Shown here in pieces: positions 44,750 through 57,959 of a stretch of DNA of 64,000 nt. Origin of the DNA: Spirometra erinaceieuropaei (taxonomy: Eukaryota; Platyhelminthes; Cestoda; Diphyllobothriidea; Diphyllobothriidae); assembly GCA_902702965.1 (NCBI GenBank), contig CACRXP010000014.1, positions 237,867-301,866 of the forward strand, read 5' to 3'. Position 1 is the stretch's first letter. Every line of letters begins with the position of its first letter. Both the position numbers and the translations under genes were made by a program. The notes under the pieces were generated by a model, which saw only the letters and a list, made by a program, of their open reading frames with translations, did not search any database and had not been told where the DNA came from.

Positions 44750-47160
44750 AGTTACTCGGCACGTTTATGCAGACTGCGGTACCATCTGTCATTCTTCGAT
44801 GTCCTAATTAACAGTAAAATATGACTATTTAAGTCTGCAAAGTAACGAGCAATGATATTAAGTGACCTTTTAGTGTTCTGCAAGAAAAGCTTGTTGTTAA
44901 CAAAAATAAAACATTGTAAATCAGCAAAGGACAGCGTCATTGACAATGCACGACATGAAGTTGAGGTTAACACGTTTAACGCGAAAGTAGTCATAATAGT
45001 CAATTTTTTTCAGACAACGGAGTTCTACATTTGTAGAAGTGCTCACCTACGCATTTAACGCAGCTTACAACTGCCTATGTTTCTCAACCTAACCAACAAG
45101 AATTCCGTAGAGGTGGTTCAGCGAACACACGATGGGCTAGGCAATAGCCAATGAATATCGGCTTTGGTGAAAATAAGAGCGGAGGGGCATTTGTAATATG
45201 AAAAGTTCACTTGTGAAGTACTGAGTGTCTGCTTTAAAGAAAACCTCTGCGGTTACGACAGCCGGCTCATTTTACCGATAACGTCGGCTTTTCTAACCTC
45301 TCTATGTAATGAAATTTTGACCATTAGTCATTATTAAATTTATATATGTTTCTGCTTTTTTGTTTTTTTCAGATCGACTTGATTTTTCCGTTATTGGCAT
45401 GGGCCTTGAGTCCGTGAAAATGATATAATCTGCTTTATTTGTTAACATTAGCGGTGCGCTTTAGATCTTATGCACTCTCTGGGAGTTTCTGACTCTAAAC
45501 TTTACTTATTGTCTGTGCGACGAGAAAGGAAGTTCCTCCTGCCCCACGCTTTTAATTATACCTGACAAATCCCGGATCAAAATAATAATGTGTTTTCTGC
45601 TTTCAATCCTAGAAAGTATCAACTGCGATACATCTCCGAGTTGAACTTAAAACCAATTTTGGAACATAAGTGACAAGCGAAAACGTATCTCAGACAATGA
45701 GGGCTACAAAATGGAGAGTGGAGTTGATACTGTATATTCTGTGTTTCATTCCATGCGATGTTTTTCCCTGTCAACATCTACCAGGTAATAGGCCAAAAAA
45801 GGCTTCGCCTCCTTCAAAGGAGATGATTTGTTTCATTCTCAAATGATCTAAACCATGTTTAGACCAATTATTATGTCCCCACTATGGACTGAAAACGGTC
45901 ACAAAGAACGTGAACTGGCTCATTGCGTCACTTCTTGAAATACCAAGAAGCATGACGGAGGTCCGTGAATTCGCATGCGTCCGTGGTTTTGAGAAGGTGC
46001 ACTTCAGTGATGACAGTGCATGCATTAGCACAGATGTTGTCGAGTCAACTAATTCTTATACACTGGCCTGCGTTTTGATTATTGCCTACGCCATTATGAA
46101 CGTTTCCTGTGAGGTAATTCAGACTACTCAATTTGTAAACTCCCTTTCAGATTCCCAATAAAGGGGTGAGGAAAACGATTATCGAGATTTATGATCCTTT
46201 TATTGAGACTGACGTTACTTACTGGTAAATGTCGGGAGGTTCGGTTATAAGTCTGTCGAACTCTATGAGGATTTTAATTGAGGGGCCTATTGTATTCCAA
46301 CCTAAATCCCTGTCCTGGCTACCAAATGAAATTAAAACGCATTTAATTGATTATATCGGAAGCAGCTTGACGCGGACCAGGTTGACCGAATGTGGAAAAT
46401 TACGCAAGGCCTTACAATGACATCAGCGAATCAAGGAGGACGATGGGAATTCGTGGCTACCGGATGCTTGATAATATGACTTGCTGTGGGTTTAAAAATA
46501 TAAAATATGATGTAAAAAGGTCACTTTAATTTTTTCATACTCGTTGCGCAATTTACCTTGTCGCAAGAATCTCGAATGAATAAACACGTTCGTGTTCCCC
46601 ACACAAAATATCCACTGAAAATAACAGCGCCAAAAACACAGGATTCAATTTGCAAATGTGAATATACCTAATTTCTTGTCTAAGCGTACTTCGTCAAACT
46701 TTTCGTTTGCATTCAGAAATGGGAGAGTTGTATTATATAGTCAACACCACTTTTCATGTGCAGTACGCTTGCCAAGGTGGGGTAAGTATTTTTTCTCCCT
46801 AGTCAGGGACAGTATTCGCCCATTCAGAGGGTATGTAATCAGCAAATAAACGGTCTTTTCACTCAACATGCTTACCAGCTCCTAATGTAGGCCTATAGGC
46901 AAGGCAGAACTTTCCATTCCAAATTGTGCACGATATGAATGATTATGGACGTTGTTGGCTTCCACCAAGCTGTAGGCTGTGTTTCGCTCAACTGCATTTA
47001 GAAATCGGCTTCCAAGTCCAAACACAAACAGGAAACCTTCAGTTCGCGCGGAATTGTTAGCACATGCCGCAAAGACCGTTGACTTGATGGGACTGTTTCA
47101 GGTATTGGAGTTAGACCGGCGAATTTGGTTAATATTCCCAGATTGAGGGTATTTGCCGCC
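44750..47160 (+). repeat. family A, copy 2 (direct, shorter)
   Basis: This aligns with 15985-18370 (+) and with 62420-60200 (-). Anchors are 'gttaacaaaaataaaacattg' at 44895-44920 with 16115-16142; gene 45697-46420 with 16929-17654; and 46645-46900 with 17890-18110. Unlike the other two copies it lacks the LINE fragment and TTAGGG-like array on its left. On its right it runs straight into block B copy 2. Confidence 0.75.
45697..46420 (+). pseudogene. secreted protein family copy 2, with a premature stop
   Basis: Same three-exon layout: 45697-45784, 45863-46113 and 46151-46420. Introns are 78 bp (GTAATAG...GTTTAG) and 37 bp (GTAATTC...CTTTCAG, the best acceptor of the three copies). The signal peptide-like start (V-E-L-I-L-Y-I-L-C-F-I) and the six exon 1-2 cysteines of the family are kept. 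In exon 3 the codon after T-Y-W is TAA (46226-46228) where copies 1 and 3 have GAA, removing the last 64 residues of the frame. The remaining frame downstream is otherwise open to the shared stop and keeps the last cysteine. So the nonsense mutation is recent, or the protein works truncated. An AATAAA is at 46579-46584. Confidence 0.6.
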
Positions 47161-50100
47161 ATTTCCTCTATGCCATAGTCATAATTCCTTTGGCACCTTC
47201 TAAATGCACGTTTGTCAGATAAAAATGTTAGCAGACATAGACTCAATCTGGCCTGTCCCATGTGTTGTAACAGAACCGTTTGCTAGAGAACGCGTTACTG
47301 TATCCAGAAACCCTCAACATTAGTCAGTACCATACATACAGTAGATGTGCTAACTCATGACGTGTTGGCTCAGATTCGGAAATAAGTTTTCGACTTTAAA
47401 ATATTGTTTAAGTAAGTGTGTTGTATTAATCAACGTGCAGTATAATCAAATAATATTTCGGCTTATTCGGGATGTCGACTTACCTACGAACTTCTCTCTG
47501 ATCTGTTATAGGAACCATACTCTCGGAAAATGACTACTTAAATAGTTCAAATATTTCGTAGTGATTGTCATTGTCTTTATAAACTGAAAAATATTCCATA
47601 AAAATGCGTAACAACGTTCACTTTTTTTATCCATTTGGTAGAAAATTGCATCATTATCTCTGTTTCTGTTAGAAAAAGATTGAATTCGGTTTTTAAAAGT
47701 TTTTGATTGTGGAAGTTTTTAAGACTGTAAATTGCCTGTTCATAAGGCATCGCGTTTCTGCATTTACTACTATTGCCTGTTAATTTTGCAATATGGCTCA
47801 AGTCCACCGCAAAATTGTGTCAGCCCCACATGACCGCCTCTCAATAGCGTATAAAATGTATAATTTTCCGTATACGGAATTTACATAGCTTGCAGTTTTG
47901 AAAAACTGGATGCAAGTGCTACGGTGTGTGGGGTTCAAAATGATGCGGGAATTGCAAAGTCTCTTGAAACCGAATCAAACCCCTTCTCCATGCATAAAAT
48001 GTGAGGAAGACGTAACTGTCGACCAGATGGATAAAAGAATAAACGTTATCATGCATGCTTTGTATGAGGTTCATTTCAGTTTATACGGACATCGGAAATC
48101 AAGGGGAAGTGGCCTTTTATACAGGATGTACGTGTTTTAGTTGACCACTAAGAAATCCACACAAAGAGAAACTGAAGTATCATAGGATTATGCTGCACGG
48201 TGACTAATATTACAAACTTACTTTCATAGTCTTTTAGAGTCAAAGAATTTTTTCTTCATCTGGAGTGACATTTCATGTATGTATGACTGCTGCCAATTTG
48301 GTGATTCCACAAGTGGCGGAAAGATAGCCGAATGACAACGAAGTTTAGCCATAAATATGCTAGCTCAGGGGTTTGGCGCATTAAACAGTCCCGGACCAGC
48401 AACAACAGTGCTATCAGAGAGCAGAGGGTTGAGGTCTAGGACGCTGACCGCCTTATACATTACCGCAAAGTCCGAAGACGGTACCGTGACTTGGCGACTA
48501 CGAGCAGTCAGTAAGTCAATTTCTTTGCCACTGTTGCCTTGCGTGATCAGGTTCTTGAGGCAAGTAGGTAGGGTGAACAACCTCAACTCGAATGGCTAAA
48601 GAGGGTCCATCAGTGATCTGGATTCCCATGAAACCCCAGGAAATGCTCGAATCAGGTACTGCGATCCATGCTACTGCATGCACGAAAACAGACGCGTACG
48701 ACAACCCTTGTCCGGGGTACCGGGTGAATAGTAGGCAAGCTGGGCTGTTCGGTTGGAAGTGAAAGTCTGTACTCTGTCTACGTCGCTGGAGAAGAGAGTG
48801 GATCGAGCTCTCCAAAACTACTGCCGCGTATATGTCGAGACTGTATGGTTGGCAAGGAAGCTTCCTAAAGTAGAGAGGACAGATTGGATTGAACGATATT
48901 TAATGCTAAGGAAAAGCGTACAAGAGGCCCTTCAAGTAGTTGCCACAAGCTGTCTCTCCAGGCACGTTCTTGTCCAATGTCCGCGTGGAGGTTATAAGCC
49001 CCAGCGCATTTGTACGCATTCGCTCTGTGTCAGTAACTGTCCGCCAACCAATCAGGTAAGGGCAGCATTATTTGGTTTCGTGTTCTCGCGAGGCAAGTGA
49101 CAAGCTTCGTACGGTCGCAGGAGCGTAAAGCCGACAGAAAAGCATTCGAACAAAGCGACGGAGAACAAATAAGTGCGAAATCTCAAAGATCGTCACGCTT
49201 GGAGAGGTACAATTTGGGACATCATCGGGGCCGACCCCGTCAAGCATGGTCACATCCATACCAAGCACACGTCGGCATTACGCGCGAGGGACTATAGTGG
49301 ACAACGTGTAACTTTGTTAAAGTCACCTGAGACCGTAGCTCCGAGTCCTAATTCTTGTGTCCTTCATCTTCTTCTTCTGTTTAACAGAACTTTCACTTGG
49401 TGGTAGTGACGTTTTACATTTGCCTACCACACTAGCCGCTAAACTCTTCATTCCCCGTTGTCAGGGGGCTTTTTGGGATGAAATATTTCTCCGCCTGACA
49501 ATGTACGCAAGGGTTTCATCTAAACAGATGCTTACCACCGAATCCGTGATGGATAAACCAAGTTAGTGGGCAACTAAAGGATCTAATATGCGTTTGGTGA
49601 GGAAAGTAGCTTATGTTTGAAGGTTCAGGGCAGGCGGGGCAATAAGTTGTTTGAAGTCTGCGGATATGGGAGACGTAAGGAGGGAAAGTCGCCATGTTTT
49701 GAAAAAAAGCGATAATTCAGACATAATAGCTTAGACTATGCGCGCAGAGTACACAGGTCCTCAAAACAATGACCGTTGGTTCTACTGCCGTCATAAACTC
49801 CATCTGAGATGAGAATTACCATTCAGTTTTGCTTTAATTTGTTTTCAGGCGCGTCCAGCTGTATGAAGATTGATCTCTATAGTAGTTTTTACTACTATCC
49901 GTCCAAGCCTCTTAGACGGCTGATTTCTAAGGACTCTGCAGGGCTATCAGATCGTCATTATAAGTATCGTGTTCGACCTGAAAATGTGATTACACGGATT
50001 TAGACACGATCATCATTAACTATAGTTTTGAACTGTACCCAAACTAAGAGTACTCAGTAATCATTAAACAGACCTCAATAGACTGGTTGCAGACGTCGCT

Positions 50101-51110
50101 CACCGATTACTATCAGGATCCCAGTTTCTTTAAAGCGATCTAATGCAATTGCATCAATTAAATATTTTGCTCTGCAAAACGTTCTCCAGGTCTTAATGGG
50201 TGTTGATGGACAACCGATGTCGCTATTTTCCCTACATTGTTTCCGTTCAAGTTGTACGGTGAGTGCCATTAGTAAAGATTTTGATATTTATCTGGGTACA
50301 CGGCACCACGTTTCATGCGTTAGTTGGCTTATCTCTAAAAATACCTATAGATCTGATATATATGGTTCTACTCCAAGTTCGCAGTCAACTTCTAAGGAAA
50401 TTAAAAGGCTACAAATTCTAAATTGGGATATCTACCAGAAAACAGACAGAGAATGCTGCGAGACCCACTAACGATCCGAACTACTCGAAGCTGTGTCATG
50501 CAGCGGCAGAATATCTGCGAGACACGCGTGTATGGACTTTCGGCTAGTACTTTTGCTGTTAGTATGCAATACCCTTATCCGGAAATACAATTCGGCATTT
50601 TCGAAATATTTTATATTTCCAAAACAATCAACCGGGGAAGGGTTGCGGTGCTTTTTGTCGGTAAACGTTGCTGTTAAATCAGTATAAAATTATCCGTATT
50701 ACTCTATGGGGTATTTGCTTAAAATTTGTACTGATACTTTGAAATTGCAAATATTGGTCATTTCTTATTTGCTTTTTGCAGAAAGCTATATGTATTTTTT
50801 CCCATTCGCATTCTAATAACTGCAGTCTACTGACGTATTAACGTTCGCCGTTTACGATTTGAGCATACGATTGGAGTAATATACATAATGGATGTGCTGA
50901 CTCATAAAATGCTAACTGAAATCCTGAGATGGGTTTTCAACTCGAATGAATTACTTAGGGAGTGTTGTAGTAATAATCACCATGCAGCAGAATTCTATAA
51001 TAAACCAATCGCTTCAGGATGTTCGCTTTTTAATATACGGTTTTCCGGCCGCTGGCAAAAACCATAATCTGTAAAACATGACCGCCTTCATAGATTCAAA
51101 CATAATTTAT
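47160..51110 (+). repeat. block B, copy 2 (without Merlin)
   Basis: Collinear with 25400-31490 except for the missing Merlin transposon. Frames such as 48753-49100 (+) and 48586-48365 (-) have partial counterparts in copy 1 but no recognisable domain. The region around 49190-49290 ('cacgcttggagaggtacaat', 'ggccgaccccgtcaagcatg') is among the best conserved and may once have been coding. Confidence 0.75.
47335..48270. mobile_element. foldback element 4 (Merlin-free homologue of element 3)
   Basis: The left end 'acagtagatgtgctaactcatg' begins at about 47347. The arms meet near the middle ('cttgcagttttgaaaaactgg' region). The right arm runs to about 48270, where the terminal bases are lost ('gtgacatttcatgtatgtatg'). 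It contains the uninterrupted target AAAATGACTACTT. Confidence 0.65.
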
Positions 51111-51700
51111 AGAAAGCATGCACAAATATACTCAGTACTTTGCTTATTTGGAAAAAAATAACAACTTGCTAAATTCTGTTCTTGAAGAAATGGTATGATT
51201 CGGTATTGAATGAGTTTCAAAATTATGAGAATATTTTAGACCGTCGGGGTCTCGCGCATAAAACTGCGAGTCATTATTTTTACTGAAGTTTCTTGCAAAC
51301 TTTAGAATATGGCTCAAATTGACTACGATATTTTTGCAAACCCATATAGTCTCATTCTAATACCGTATAGGAATGTATGATTTTCCGCACAGTCAAGATA
51401 TGCATCTTGTATATTTGAAACCGTGAATGTAATTTTATCGGTTGGTTAGACTCAAAAGTAAGCGAGATATTGAAAAGCTTTTTAAAACCGGATTATACAT
51501 TTTCTTAAAACAGAAAAGTTGAAAAACGCAATATTCTACGAAATGAGTAAAGTAATGAATACGACTGCATTTTTCTGTGAAGTGTGTTTGAAAATTTAAG
51601 GGCGTTGAACATCAGTGAGAAACAGTCCTAATGCTTAACAAGATTTTTTTGCAACATGTAGTTTTTGCAAGTCGGCCGAATAACATTTGATTAGGATGCC
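50875..51700. mobile_element. foldback element 5, right terminus eroded
   Basis: The left end 'aatggatgtgctgactcataaaatgctaactgaaatcc' type sequence (with interruptions) matches 31250. The right arm can be followed to about 51690 ('ccgaataacatttgattagg'), but no clear terminal bases pair with the left end. It spans the right edge of block B copy 2. Confidence 0.5.
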
Positions 51701-51821
51701 AGTATCCTGACATATTTACATTATAATGGAAGTAAGCTGCATGAAAATGCTGCACTATAGGCAGCACTCAGAATCTCCGGCACATTTCGCTGATTTTTAA
51801 TTAAATTCGCGGCTCCTAGTG

Positions 51822-51935
51822 CGGCCTCATGGCTCAGGTGGCCAGAGCGTTGTCTGTGCAAAGCCTTCTCCTTGCTGCCGTTCGTTTAAATTCCGCCGAT
51901 GTTGACTGATTTCACACAGTTAAGTCAAAATGAAT
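51822..51935 (+). mobile_element. tRNA-derived SINE, copy 2
   Basis: An A-box-like ATGGCTCAGGTGG is at 51829-51841. A damaged B box (GTTCGTTTAAATTCC, with two extra bases) is near 51880-51894, and 'aaagccttctccttgct' is shared with the copy at 33922. Insertions in the B box make it transcriptionally doubtful. Confidence 0.55.
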
Positions 51936-51939
51936 TATT

Positions 51940-52965
51940 CAGAACCTGCCAAAGCATCTCATACGGAAGTATACACTGGCTGATGGCAGTTCACGTGATC
52001 GGACTTTGGAAAGTAGCTGGTATTTCTCGCGAAAAATATCGGTATACAACTCCCATTTCATAAAACACTTACAGCTTATTGGAAAGAAATTCACAACTGC
52101 CGTGCAAACGACGCCACGTATTGGCGGCGAACAAGATCATGTGGCATCGCGTCTGGGTCAAGCAGCTAAAAGAAAGTTTATGACGGTATACGATCGACCG
52201 TATTGTGTCCTCCGTGGACTCAGTGATTTAGCCCTCCCTGCCAGCCTCCCATCTGCTGACGACGACGTTAATAAACAGAAGAGAGCAACATTTGCATGCA
52301 TGAGTACATGCAGGTCAGCAGTACACTGCTCCTTAGCGTCCGTTAAGTGTATTTTCAGACGAAAGGTGAGGCAGTTAATCACAAGTGACAGCAATTAAAC
52401 ACGCATTGCTGAATTAAGCGAATTAATTATCTGCCTTTTAGTCGGGGTCTAACAGGCAGATTCAGCACGCGATATATCCGGATTCTAACCCACTAAATCC
52501 CAAGTTCATCCAGCCCTGAATGCAGAACTGGACGCCTAATAAAACCAGCAACGTCCGCGATCTTTAGCACAGAGTAGACATCAGAACAAAAGACTCCGCG
52601 CTTCAGAAGGTTTTCAGTTGATGGGAATCAAGCCCGCCACTTATGACGAAGAAATATGAACCACTGTAGGGCCATTGCTGAGGTTGCGGTTGGGTGGGAG
52701 TGGGAGTACGTTAGGACTAGCGTTTCGGTTAGCGCAAGATAAGGATAAATAATCTGACAGCAGGTATTGAGACTACGATATAAGTTGAGACACGGAAATA
52801 TGACTTCCACGAATGTAGCGATAGGATGCAGGAGGTCCATATTTCCGCGACTGAATACTTTCAAAAGAATTGTTAAACGGATTTGCTAGAAACCGTAGTT
52901 CTGCTGCTTAACGCTGAGCAGAAATCAATGCTGCGTGACTGTTCGACCGTCGCGTTTGAATAAAT
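51940..52965. other. unrecognised; longest frame 52006-52398
   Basis: The plus-strand frame 52006-52398 (130 residues) has no motif I recognise and no copy in the window. 52680-52740 has a short G-rich GGTTGGG tract. I see no firm feature. Confidence 0.35.
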
Positions 52966-52969
52966 TCAC

Positions 52970-53240
52970 ACGTGCTCCACAGAAAGGTGAGAGCAGGCAC
53001 GGTGACTTGCACGTGTATTAGTCAATAGTGAGCGCAGATTTGCGCACATCTACTGCACTCTCTCTTCTTCTTCCCCATCTGGACCCGTCGTCAAGGCGTA
53101 GTAAGAAAGAGCGGGAGTGAGATAGTGCACTGGTGGCTGGCACAACCGTACCCGCAATTAGGCATATCATTACACCCCCTCGTCTGCAAAATGCACTTAA
53201 CCAGGATTTCAACTAGCAACAAAGGTGGTTCAGAAAGAAA
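52970..53240 (+). repeat. short interspersed repeat, copy 2
   Basis: 'gctccacagaaaggtgagag', 'gcacggtgacttgc' and 'atagtgagcgcag' match 59080-59140 (+) and 19450-19400 (-). The second half ('gcactggtggctgg', 'attacaccccctcgtctgca', 'aggatttcaactagcaac') is a more diverged version. It may be a SINE. Confidence 0.5.
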
Positions 53241-53244
53241 ATAA

Positions 53245-56200
53245 TAGCACAATCCACTGGACAAATATACACACAGCGGATGCGCAAACACATCTACCGG
53301 CAGGAAACCAGATGCCAGGTCACTGCCAGCGCGCATACTAGACTGCGTGGGCCATGCTTGTGTAATTATGTCATAGCAGACGCACAAATTCCTTAGAGAC
53401 TAGAGGGGTGAGACGCTGCCCCGCATTCGGTCTTAGCCGTCAACGCTCAAAGGTCGGGTAACCAGGCAAACACCGACTGCGTTTCAGAGAGATTTCCCTT
53501 GAGATGAGACAAGAGTTCTAGGTTTCACAAGGCAATATAGGTTCCGATGTGGCCAGTGATTAATGTAAGGCAAACAATTGCACTATGGTCAGGGTTTTAA
53601 GAGGGAATGATAGGTTTGTGGGGTAAGGTTTGGTTGTAAGGCCAGTACTGTAAGGGTAAGTATTGGGACTAAGGTGTGAATTAAAACAAGGGAATAGGAC
53701 TGCTTTGGGTGAAGCCTGAGGCCGCCCACAGTACCGGAGGAGATCCAGACTACTGACTACATTCCAATAAATATCAAACCGCATTACTGGAAATCTGATG
53801 GTCGTCTTGGCTGGGTAGCAGATATTATTGCAATCTACCAACATGTGTTTTGCCTGCAAAAATAGTCATTGCAGAATACCCTACTTGTCACCTTGTCTTT
53901 GCTGCAAACTCAAAAAATGCCGGATTGGACTACCGTGGCAGTCTTTGACATGCTTGCCAATTTTCCATGGATTGAGAATGAGCCTTCCCACAAATTGTGC
54001 GGTACCAAACAAATCAAAACTCCCGACCCCTAAAGGAATGAAGTAGAGACTGATTAGAAGATATGAAGGGAATGTGAGAGGAGGTAAATATGCGAGTCCC
54101 AGGGTAAGGTTGCATGGAGGATTGAATTTGTGATGCACGAAAAGAGTAAATGCATCAGCCCGAAAATAGCAGGCAGGTGCAGAAGCCCATCGTCAGAGCC
54201 CATGAGTGGACAGCAACCCGTGAACTATTTATAAACTTAAACAACTTTGAAAGCGGTCTCCGTGAATGGGCTGGATGTCTATGCTGCCTAACACAGAGTG
54301 CTCTCACAGCGTGGTTACAGCCTGCGTCACTGGCTAAAAGAATTCGGCTTTACTATTTAGTGGTATGAACGTAGCAAACGATAGCAGGGTGGGGATGAGA
54401 TATTGTAACGTCCCTTGAACCGAACAGAATTGTTTGAATGATGTGATGCTTTTGGAGTATGAATCCAGAATGGAGATGGTGTGATCGCGTGTCGAAAGTG
54501 ATAACCGGTATTCTGTCCGTGCATCCCGCCCGACACCTTTCACTCCTTTTCTTTCTGTCTCTCTCTGCCTCTCTCGCTCTCCCTATCTCTCTCTACGTCG
54601 GCTGTTCACATGGTCCCATCTCGCAATTGTCGACAGCGCTGCATTTTCCACCGGTTATCCTGTCGGTATATTTGTATCACCTCTTCATACTGACAGCTCA
54701 TTTCTTTTGCTGCATTTCTTATCCCCCAAATTTGAATTTAACATGTTCCTATATGTCTACAACGCTGCTCTTCATATACGTATTTCGTACTAGTTGACAT
54801 TCCCCCTGACAGCTTGGATGAGATTAATGACCCGTTTAACAACTCCCTTCAGATCATATTAGCCAGGAATTATATCTAGTGCTCCACGTTAGTCCGTGTG
54901 TGCTGCCCACAACGCCTTCCGCCGATACGGCATATCAACGTGTCTATTGTTGGAGTAGGTGACAGACACCCAACCCCTCCTGCAGTTGCCGCCACGTCTT
55001 ATCGCTGACTCGCACCATCATTCGCATGCTCTCAAAGTTGACTACGTGACCTCCCTCCAGGGTAGGGATAGCGACTCGAGACGACAGATCGCCTCCACGA
55101 TGGACCCATTTATACTTTAATATTCGTGATGTTGACCGTCGTTCGTTCCAACCTGTTAAACAACAGGATCGGTTAAGGCACCGGGATTTGATAAACTACA
55201 TCCGACGGCTCAACCGCGTACAGTAGGTTCTTCATTTGCATAAGTTTGGGTACGCATGGTAGCTACCGGGTTTTGGTAGACTCTGTGGCAGTTCGTTTCC
55301 TTTTATCTGAGACAATGATTATGAATGACAGATGGTTGCAGACTGTCGGCGGTTCTTTCACATTTGTTCCTAGTGGACAAGTACAGAAGCAGCGGCTTAA
55401 ATTGCTTCGCTTGCCGTTATTTGCTCACTGTTTCCGGAGTGGTTGTGCTACTCGTACTCGTACTTTTGATCTACTGTTTGGATTTTTCGCCGTTTGGAAC
55501 TGTCCTAACACAGCCGCGTGTCTACACAATCGAACGGTTGCAATGATATCTGAGGACCTAGTTAAGTTATTCATCTTTCTACAAACCTTGCTTCATGATG
55601 AGAATACCTGAAAAGGGCAATCGTTCGAACTTTTCTTCATGTCTTGTGAACGGAAGTTAGGGAAGATTCAATAACAATTGTCCCCAGGGCCTACCCGTGT
55701 CAGGATAATAAATTCCTAGTGCCGGGAATCGTTTCTTCTTCTTTACAACCCGTGCCAATTATAATGAACTTGCCGTTCATTTGTCAACGCCTAAATACAG
55801 GTTATCTGGGGTTCGAAGCGAACTTTTTCAACTCTTTTAGGGCAGATTGTGAGTATCGGGAACCTATTGGTATCCCCTAGATTTTCTCATGTACTGAACT
55901 GTTGAAGGCAAAAAGTTCATTGGCTGTATGTAAAAATGGCTAGAGTATGGTTTATGGTCAATGGTACAGGCTAGTGTTAACTAGAGAGAAAATATTAAGA
56001 GTAGTGTAAGGTTGAAGATGGGTAAAACTGCTTAGATTTATTTTAAGATTATTTTTGGGATTGGGACACGGGAAAGTATTGCCTTTTCTATAATTATGCT
56101 CAGGTCTACCCTTATAACCTATATGTGCACTCCTATATTCATATCATGTTTAGACGTCAACAAAAGTCAATCCCGCCAAAAAATCATGTATTATGTGAGA

Positions 56201-57480
56201 GTTCCCAAGGTCGCTAAAGTCCTAAGATTTCATTTAAAGATGGACATTTCTGAACGTATTAAAACGAATTACCGCAATGACGGCCTTCTGTCGAAAGTAA
56301 AAGCGTTAATCTAATGGCCAAAATAACGCATATAACTTTTTTTGGAGATGGAAGACGCCGTTCTTTTTTTACTAAGTTCTTCTCATTAAACTGTAAGTGT
56401 AAGGTTCGCCAGTAAACTATTGAGGTGAGAAATGACCACCGAAGTGGGTTTAGCTTTCCCTTAAAAGGCTTGTCTATGGCTAGTTCAGGCCTTTTGTCAA
56501 TGTAGAATTTTCCGTTCCGACGTTTGCCCAGTAGAGATGATTAGGAAGTTAACAAGCTTTTTTAAATAAGTATTCCACAATACACTTCGGATAGTGTATA
56601 AGTCAACTTCACTCAGAAAGCAATTGATAGACTTAACCACAAAAACTAATCTTCAGTTCGCATGAAATTGGCGCTCCAAATGTCGTCTAAAAGCAGGGTT
56701 AATGGACTTGGGCAAGCAGTCTATTGCCGCCCTACGTACGCTCGTGAGTGGCATTTAGACCTGCATTGTCTAGTAGCGTCGTTCTGGCCAGTAGGTCAGG
56801 GGTCATCAAGCGTAAAGCCAATACGTGACCTGGTTAGTCGCATACCACCGTAGGATTTTTTCAGACAATTTGACCTAGAGACGAGCCTTGGTGCGCTCGT
56901 TGTCACAGACACACGACGCACTCTGCAGGGCAAATAATAATTTCTTTCGAATTGACCATCAATACCCTAGTTGACAGCATCGCAGATCTAGAGATGTGAG
57001 GTATGCTAGTTGTGTTATCGTGGTCTAGTGTGTTTATCTGCCATGAGACAGTGTAAGATGTCGGGTTGCAAGATAAACCGCGCGTCCGAGTAGAGGTCGA
57101 TTCAGTGACTAGAAAGAATTCCAACCTGGAACCAGCCAATGCAGCTTATACGTTCGAATTCCGTCTAACTGCTCTTCATTTTCTGTGGACCGAAGTCAAA
57201 TTTCTCTCACGAGGTTCTAAATGTATGGTTTTCAACAAATGAACTGGAAGAGAATGTCCGCCTGCCTTTTCATGCAAGACTGCTTAGTTTGCCTCCACAG
57301 TCCCGGTGACGCGTCGACGGCATTTATCTGTTTCAACAGGCATGGTTTGGTAAGGTTAAAACACCCGGTGACCTCGCCAGCAATCACTCCATCCTGATAC
57401 CGTAGTTTGTGGTTTTGCTCGGAGCGGGTTCCTCCTCCATGGAATCCTTAGCGTTCTCCCGCCCGACAAAAACTGACCGA
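53245..57480. other. no recognised genes; minor simple-sequence tracts
   Basis: Frames at 53560-53859 (-), 54459-54797 (+), 55246-55611 (+) and 56096-56314 (+) show no known motif or second copy. 53585-53690 is a weak GGTTAGG-like tract. 54545-54600 is CT-rich. 54650-54720 is pyrimidine-rich. Confidence 0.4.
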
Positions 57481-57483
57481 ATG

Positions 57484-57563
57484 GTAGTACTGGTAGTGGT
57501 GGTGGTGGTGGTGGTGGTGGTGGTGACGGCGGCGGCGGCGGCGGCGGCGATGGTGGTAGTAGC

Positions 57564-57615
<52 letters not shown>

Positions 57616-57620
57616 ATAGT
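57484..57620 (+). repeat. compound trinucleotide microsatellite (GTG)n(GCG)n(TAG)n
   Basis: About 12 GTG units, then GAC and 7-8 GGC units, then a TGG/TAG transition and some 18 TAG units. It gives long homopolymer-like frames (valine on +, leucine and proline on -), which are artefacts. There is strong purine-pyrimidine and GC asymmetry. Confidence 0.9.
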
Positions 57621-57624
57621 GCAT

Positions 57625-57955
57625 ATGTCACGCCTACGAACTTGTATTAATCAAGCGGCTAGTTAAATAGATGTCCGCGGTCGCTCAATCTTTTAAGTTG
57701 AATGATAAATGCAGCTAAACTACTAAATGTCTGAAAACCGATTAATGTGGCTAACTTTCCAAAGTTTCCGGTGGGGTAGTGGAGTATAAAATCGGATCGG
57801 TGGGCTTAGGTCTGCAGGTAGTGGAAGTAAGAAATAACAAAAAAGTTGGTATTCGAGGCAGCGTACTTTGGTCTGTGTTTCATTTATATCCAATTCACGA
57901 AGAAGTAGGGATGGCAACTTTTAAAGCTCCCTGGTCCTGATGGAAGCTACCTAGT
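57625..57955. other. unrecognised spacer
   Basis: Nothing is supported here; a 64-residue minus frame at 57917-57723 has no motif. Confidence 0.4.
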
Positions 57956-57959
57956 TTGA

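Noticed and set aside
57356..57666. Long poly-leucine/poly-proline and poly-valine frames
   Set aside because: They are translations of the trinucleotide microsatellite and have no independent support.
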